Shown one piece after another: positions 59,454-64,000 of a stretch of 64,000 nucleotides of DNA. How positions within the stretch are numbered: the first letter of the stretch is position 1; each line of letters opens with the position of its first letter. Source of the DNA: an uncultured Clostridia bacterium (lineage in GTDB: Bacteria; Bacillota; Clostridia; Christensenellales; Borkfalkiaceae); the NCBI GenBank assembly GCA_947624965.1, contig CANQMN010000009.1, positions 1-64,000 on the forward strand, given 5' to 3'. The notes under the pieces were generated by a model, which was not told the DNA's origin, searched no databases, and saw nothing but the letters and a program-made list of their open reading frames with translations. The translations under genes were made by a program, and so were the position numbers.

Positions 59454-60425
59454 TCACGCGTCCCCGACGCGGACATAATCGCCCGTGTCGGCGTCCTGAA
59501 ACACGACATAGAAGCCCTCTTCGCCCGAAATGCCGTCCGCGGGGACGAACATACAGCGCTCCCTTATTTCTTCGGGCGGGTCTCCCTCTTTGGGGACGGC
59601 GACGCAGAGGTATCGCGGGCGTCCCTCTTCGTAGAGAATGCCGAGGAGCGCGCCGTCCGCGTCCACCCAGTCGGAATCGGGGAACGCCCGTTTGAGCCTT
59701 CCGTCGGCGGGGTAGCGGGCAAAGGCGGTATCGAGCTTTTCTCTGACCTCTTTATAATATGTAAGCGAGCCGCGGGGGAGGAGAGGAGCTTCATGCGCAG
59801 AAGTCTCGCCCCCGTTTTCGTTCTCTCCCTCTTTTTGGAGAGCGGGAGAAGGAGCGCTTTCATCCGCAGAAGTTTCGCCGTCCTCCCGAAAGTAGTTTGC
59901 GGAGGCGATCGCCTCGTCGTCGTAAGCCTGCGCGCGTTCGCGAAAGCAGTCCCCCTCGGCGGGATCGGGGAGCGGCACGCCCGGCGCGAAGGGCACATTG
60001 GGCGCGGGTCCCGGGAGTTGGGTCGGCGGCAGGGGCGTGGGGACCTTTTTTTTCTGCGCCTCGGCAAAGACGGACAAAAGCGGCTCGTGCGAGAGGGGGG
60101 AATTGCCGCACCGCCCGAATGCGACGGGTTCCGCCTCGCCGCGCACGTAGACGAGAAGCGCGGCAAACCCTTCCCGCAGGGAGGGCGCGTCCGCCTCCCT
60201 CATCGGCGCGTTCCCGGAGAGCGAAAAGAGCAAAACTTTGCCGCCCGCCCAGACGGCGAGCGCATACCGCCCCTCCGAGAGCGGGGCGATGCCCGTAAGG
60301 CGGGGCGTTACCGTGAGTTCCGTTCCCATCCGCTCTGCATAGACGGCGCCCGTGAGCGCGCTCCCGTCCGCCGTGAATCCTTTTTTTATCTGTTTGAGCA
60401 CGCAAACGCGTTTTTCGTAAGCCAT
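59454..60425 (-). CDS. Hypothetical protein
   Basis: 323 aa ORF with Pro-rich linker (KKKVPTPLPPTQLPGPAPNVPFAPGVPLP) between two folded-looking ends. Confidence 0.65.
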   Translation of the reverse strand: MAYEKRVCVLKQIKKGFTADGSALTGAVYAERMGTELTVTPRLTGIAPLSEGRYALAVWAGGKVLLFSLSGNAPMREADAPSLREGFAALLVYVRGEAEPVAFGRCGNSPLSHEPLLSVFAEAQKKKVPTPLPPTQLPGPAPNVPFAPGVPLPDPAEGDCFRERAQAYDDEAIASANYFREDGETSADESAPSPALQKEGENENGGETSAHEAPLLPRGSLTYYKEVREKLDTAFARYPADGRLKRAFPDSDWVDADGALLGILYEEGRPRYLCVAVPKEGDPPEEIRERCMFVPADGISGEEGFYVVFQDADTGDYVRVGDA

Positions 60426-60569
60426 GTTTCGCTCCTTTTTGCACGATTATAGCGCACAGGCGCGCGAAAAAAACGTCGAATCCCGTCGCAGGAAGAGAAA
60501 AAGAACGGAAAAACGCGCCGCGCGGGCGCAAACAAAAAAACTCCCCGAGCGGGGAGAAAAAACGGACGG

Positions 60570-61025
60570 TCAGAGGAATATGACTTCGACGCCCTTTTGT
60601 TTGGCGTAGTTTACGGTATACGCCGTGCCCCCCGTCTCCTTCGTGCAGTAGGCGAGCACGACGTCGCAGCGGTCCACCATATAGCGGTCCCGCGCGAGAT
60701 AACAGCCGTTGCGGAAACTCGGAAAGAGCACCGTCTTTTCGTCGCACCACGCGAGCAGTTCGCGATATTTTTTCTTTTCTGCCGCGCCGAAGCGCGCTTC
60801 CTGCCCCTCGTACGGGATACAGGCGCGCAAAAAGATGCGCTTTCTCTGTTTGTACTCGACGAGCATGGCGAGCGCTTCCAAATCGAACCCCGTCGCCATG
60901 CCGCAGAGAAAGGTGTCCGCGCCGCTGTCGATGAGGGCGCCGAGCGCATCGTGCAGCGCGTTCCGATCGAAATTTTCGGGAAGATCGCGGTGCCCCGTGA
61001 GCGCGCAGACTTTCATAGCGGACAT
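60570..61025 (-). CDS. SLOG/DUF1273 (YpsA-like) family protein
   Basis: MKVCALTGHRDLPENFDRNALHDALGALIDSGADTFLCGMATGFDLEALAMLVEYKQRK...YMVDRCDVVLAYCTKETGGTAYTVNYAKQKGVEVIFL. Confidence 0.8.
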   Translation of the reverse strand: MSAMKVCALTGHRDLPENFDRNALHDALGALIDSGADTFLCGMATGFDLEALAMLVEYKQRKRIFLRACIPYEGQEARFGAAEKKKYRELLAWCDEKTVLFPSFRNGCYLARDRYMVDRCDVVLAYCTKETGGTAYTVNYAKQKGVEVIFL

Positions 61026-61702
61026 TTTTTCTCCCTCCCCTGTCCGCGCGGATATTTTTCGGGCGTGCGCGCCGTCTTCTTCACGGCGACGAGTGTGCGT
61101 ATCCCGTAGTTTTCGGGAAGTTCGTAGCGGACGGACGTCTCCTCTCCCCCCAAGACGGAAAACGCGCGCCGCGCTTCCGAGATCTCTTCTTCCGCGTCCC
61201 CCTTGTAGGCGAGAAAGACGCCGCCCCGCCGCACGAAGGGCATGCAGTACTCCGCCAGCGTATTGAGCCGCGCCACCGCGCGGGCGCAACAGACGTCGTA
61301 CTTTTCGCGGTGCGCGGGATCCTTTGCGAGATTTTCCGCCCGCGCGTTGAAAACAGCCGCGTCGAGCGCGAGCTTTTCCGCGGCGATTTTGAGAAATTCA
61401 CACTTTTTCCCCGTGCTCTCCACAAGCGCGAAATGCAGATCTTCCCGCACGATCATGAGGGGAATTGAGGGAAACCCCGCGCCCGAACCCACTTCCAACG
61501 CCTTCGCGCCGCGCGGAAAATAGGCTTCCCCCGCCAAACTGTCGAGAAAATGTTTATAAAACACGTCCCGCTCCTCCGTTACGGCGGTGAGATTGTACCT
61601 TCCGTTGTACTCCGTGAGGAGGCGGAAGAAGAGGTCGAATTTCTCCTTTTTCCGCAAAATTTGTTCCTTTAACGCGCCGAAATCGGGCAAAACCGCAATC
61701 AT
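61013..61702 (-). CDS. rsmG: 16S rRNA (guanine527-N7)-methyltransferase
   Basis: YNGRYNLTAVTEERDVFYKHFLDSLAGEAYFPRGAKALEVGSGAGFPSIPLMIVREDLHFALVESTGKKCEFL. Confidence 0.95.
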   Translation of the reverse strand: MIAVLPDFGALKEQILRKKEKFDLFFRLLTEYNGRYNLTAVTEERDVFYKHFLDSLAGEAYFPRGAKALEVGSGAGFPSIPLMIVREDLHFALVESTGKKCEFLKIAAEKLALDAAVFNARAENLAKDPAHREKYDVCCARAVARLNTLAEYCMPFVRRGGVFLAYKGDAEEEISEARRAFSVLGGEETSVRYELPENYGIRTLVAVKKTARTPEKYPRGQGREKKCPL

Positions 61703-62073
61703 GAGAAAATTATAACACAGAACGCCGCGTTTATCAACCGAAATGTGGAAAAAGGAATTTTTCTTTCCACATTTCACGGAATTTTGAGGATAACGTTCCC
61801 GCGCGGGACGGATATTTTCGCGCTTGAAAATTTTTTCCGCGCGGAAAGTAACATTTCCCCATTTTCTCCACCTTCTTTTCCACCCTTCCTCCACAGTTTT
61901 ATTTTCTCTCCGCTTTTTTCAAAACAGCGGAAAATCACTTGAAATTTTCCTCGTTTTTCGCTATAATAGAGAAGGTCGGAAGGGAGAAGAAAAAACTCTC
62001 CACAAATCCACAGTCCCTATTACTATTACTACTATCGTTACTTATTCTTAAAAAACAAATCAAGGAGATTCTC
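61703..62073. other. Candidate replication origin region (oriC)
   Basis: AT-rich gap between divergent rsmG and dnaN; several DnaA-box-like motifs (TGTGGAAAA, CTTTCCACA, TTTTCCACC, TCCTCCACA, CTCTCCACA, AAATCCACA); coding-strand switch. Confidence 0.6.
61939..61967 (+). promoter_or_regulatory. Putative dnaN promoter
   Basis: TTGAAA, 17 nt spacer, TATAAT. Confidence 0.7.
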
Positions 62074-63171
62074 ATGAAATTCGTTTGCGACGGGTTGACC
62101 CTCTCCGAAGCGGTCATGAAGGTAAGCAAGGCATGCGCTGTCCGTACGATGGCGCCCGTAATGGAATGCATCAAAATAGGCGCCGAACGCGACGGGGTGA
62201 CCCTCCTCGCGACGGACGGCGAACTCTCCATCCGCAAACAAATCAAGGCGGAAATTTTTGAAGAGGGGGAGATCTGCGTTCCCGGGAAGCTGTTCGCCGA
62301 TTTCATCGGAAAACTCACCGAAGAAGAAATTTCCATCTCCACGGGGGAGAAGGGAATGGAGATAAAGTATCGGGATTCCGCGTCCTATATGCAGACGATC
62401 TCCGCGGACGAATTCCCGCAGATCAACATGCAGGTCGGCGAGGACAGCTTCGTCATGAAACAGGGCGCGCTCAAAAAAATTATCGCTGAGACGACGTTCT
62501 GTTGTGCGCAGGACGATTCCCGTCCCGTCTTGAAGGGATGCCTTCTCGAATTGAAGGACAAGCTCCAAATCACCGCGCTGGACGGCTACCGTCTCGCTCT
62601 CTCCGAGGCGGAGATCCTCTCCAAGAGCGGCGAAAATTCCATCATCTGCCCCGCGCGGACGCTGACGGAGATTGCGAGAATGCTTCCCGGCGAGGAGGAA
62701 GAGATCACGCTCTACACGCAGGGCGGCATGCTCCTCGTGAGCTATGAGGGGACGGTCGTCGTCTCCCGCCTCTACCAGGGAGATTTCGTGAAGAAGGAGA
62801 ACGTCATCCCCTCCCGCTTCGCGACGACGGTCTCCCTTTCCAAGGAAGAACTCATCGCGAGCGTGGAGCGTGCGGCGATCCTCATCCGCGGGGACAAAAA
62901 CAACCTCGTAACGCTCGAAATCGGCGGCGGGACGGTGCGCATCTCCTCCGCTTCCGAGATAGGAACGGTCGCGGAGACCATCTCCGCGGAGACGGACGGC
63001 GTGGATCTTTCGATCTCCATGAACGCGAAATATCTGCTCGATTCCCTCCGCGCGCTCACCGAGGAGGAGGTAACCATCTCCTTCAACGGCGCGATCTCCC
63101 CCTTTATTCTGCAAAATAAATGCCAAAAAGAGAGTTTATATCTCATTTTGCCCGTCAGAAACAACGCATAA
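62074..63171 (+). CDS. dnaN: DNA polymerase III beta subunit (sliding clamp)
   Basis: MKFVCDGLTLSEAVMKVSKACAVRTMAPVMECIKIGAERDGVTLLATDGELSIRKQI...; RBS AAGGAG. Confidence 0.95.
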   Translation: MKFVCDGLTLSEAVMKVSKACAVRTMAPVMECIKIGAERDGVTLLATDGELSIRKQIKAEIFEEGEICVPGKLFADFIGKLTEEEISISTGEKGMEIKYRDSASYMQTISADEFPQINMQVGEDSFVMKQGALKKIIAETTFCCAQDDSRPVLKGCLLELKDKLQITALDGYRLALSEAEILSKSGENSIICPARTLTEIARMLPGEEEEITLYTQGGMLLVSYEGTVVVSRLYQGDFVKKENVIPSRFATTVSLSKEELIASVERAAILIRGDKNNLVTLEIGGGTVRISSASEIGTVAETISAETDGVDLSISMNAKYLLDSLRALTEEEVTISFNGAISPFILQNKCQKESLYLILPVRNNA

Positions 63172-63175
63172 TCGC

Positions 63176-63205
63176 TTGACGGCACAACGAAAAATCCAGT
63201 ATAAT
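63176..63205 (+). promoter_or_regulatory. Putative rpmH promoter
   Basis: TTGACG, 18 nt spacer, TATAAT. Confidence 0.7.
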
Positions 63206-63240
63206 TGAACGTGCGTAAAAAACGCAGACAGGAGTAAAAC

Positions 63241-63375
63241 ATGAAAAGAACGTATCAGCCCAAGAAGAGACAGGCGAGCAAAGTACACGGGTTTCGGAAG
63301 AGAATGGCGTCGCAGGGCGGAAGAAAGACACTGAAAAGAAGAAGAAACAAGGGAAGAAAGCACATCTCCGCATAA
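63241..63375 (+). CDS. rpmH: 50S ribosomal protein L34
   Basis: My translation: [44 protein letters not shown]; absent from the supplied ORF track, probably because it is short. Confidence 0.98.
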   Translation: MKRTYQPKKRQASKVHGFRKRMASQGGRKTLKRRRNKGRKHISA

Positions 63376-63381
63376 CGTTCC

Positions 63382-63735
63382 GTGGAATACAGGCGGCTGA
63401 AAAACAAAAAACGGTTTTCCGCGATTCTCAAAAACGGAAAGCGCGCGTATTCGGAGACGCTCACCCTCGTCTATCTCCCCGCAAAAGAGACGGCGATGGC
63501 GGTCTGCGTGGGGAAAAAGTACGGGAAGAGCGTGCAGAGAAACCGCATCAAGCGGCTGCTCCGCGAAGCGTTCCGCCCCTTTGCGGCGGAAATGAAGCCG
63601 TGCGAAGTCCTGCTCATCCCGAGGGTCGCGGACGCGTATTCGTTCGCCCGCTTTTTTCGGGACGTGGGAAAACTTCTCGGCAGGGAAAAACTGATTGAAA
63701 GTCAACCTCGCAACAATCTTCGCGCAGAACCGTAA
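63382..63735 (+). CDS. rnpA: Ribonuclease P protein component
   Basis: RLKNKKRFSAILKNGKRAYSETLTLVY...GKKYGKSVQRNRIKRLLREAFR. Confidence 0.95.
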   Translation: MEYRRLKNKKRFSAILKNGKRAYSETLTLVYLPAKETAMAVCVGKKYGKSVQRNRIKRLLREAFRPFAAEMKPCEVLLIPRVADAYSFARFFRDVGKLLGREKLIESQPRNNLRAEP

Positions 63736-63997
63736 GATTCTGCGCCGTTCGGTTTTCAAGCCGTATCTGAAAGCGCTCTGCATACGGCTCATCGTCTTTT
63801 ATCAGAAATATTTTTCCCGCCACACCTGCCTGTACGAGCCGACGTGCTCGGAATATACCAAGCGGTGCATCAACAACTACGGCGTCGTGGCGGGGATCTT
63901 GCTCGGCGCGTGGCGCATTTTGCGGTGCAATCCCTTCTCCAAGGGCGGCATCGATCCCGCGCCCGAAGTGTTCTGGAAACGCAAATGGCTCATATGA
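63695..63997 (+). CDS. yidD: Membrane protein insertion efficiency factor YidD
   Basis: CIRLIVFYQKYFSRHTCLYEPTCSEYTKRCINNYGVVAGILLGAWRILRCNPFSKGGIDPAP. Confidence 0.95.
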   Translation: MKVNLATIFAQNRKILRRSVFKPYLKALCIRLIVFYQKYFSRHTCLYEPTCSEYTKRCINNYGVVAGILLGAWRILRCNPFSKGGIDPAPEVFWKRKWLI

Positions 63998-64000
63998 GGG

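Overview
This 64 kb window is high-GC bacterial chromosome and looks like a spore-forming Clostridia/Firmicutes relative. Evidence for that is SpoIVFA/SpoIVFB, SpoVT, SpoVB-like and SipL-like (DUF3794+LysM) genes, plus Firmicutes-type neighbourhoods such as ispE/veg and spoVT-spoVB-mazG. The window is mostly housekeeping genes: rng, gyrA, gyrB, uvrA, uvrB, glnS, glyQS, alaS, cysS, rplM-rpsI, hppA, pckG, rsmG, dnaN, rpmH, rnpA and yidD. Most genes left of ~61.7 kb lie on the minus strand, and all genes right of ~62 kb lie on the plus strand. The AT-rich rsmG-dnaN gap carries several DnaA-box-like motifs and is a candidate replication origin, with no dnaA next to it. The most notable non-ordinary features are: (1) a dispersed ~151-bp repeat with internal hairpins whose stems differ between copies but stay base-paired, found as tandem dimers at two loci and as a divergent copy between gyrB and gyrA; (2) C-rich/G-rich palindromic repeats repeatedly placed beside it, including a G-quadruplex motif; (3) an AT-richer NgoPII-type (GGCC) restriction-modification pair inserted between cysS and alaS, in a window where GGCC appears very rare; (4) a nucleotidase-like HAD-GNAT fusion gene between uvrB and uvrA; (5) an alternating pur/pyr CG tract in the gyrB leader; (6) a 39-bp tandem array. 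All calls come from reading the sequence and supplied ORFs; no database search was run.
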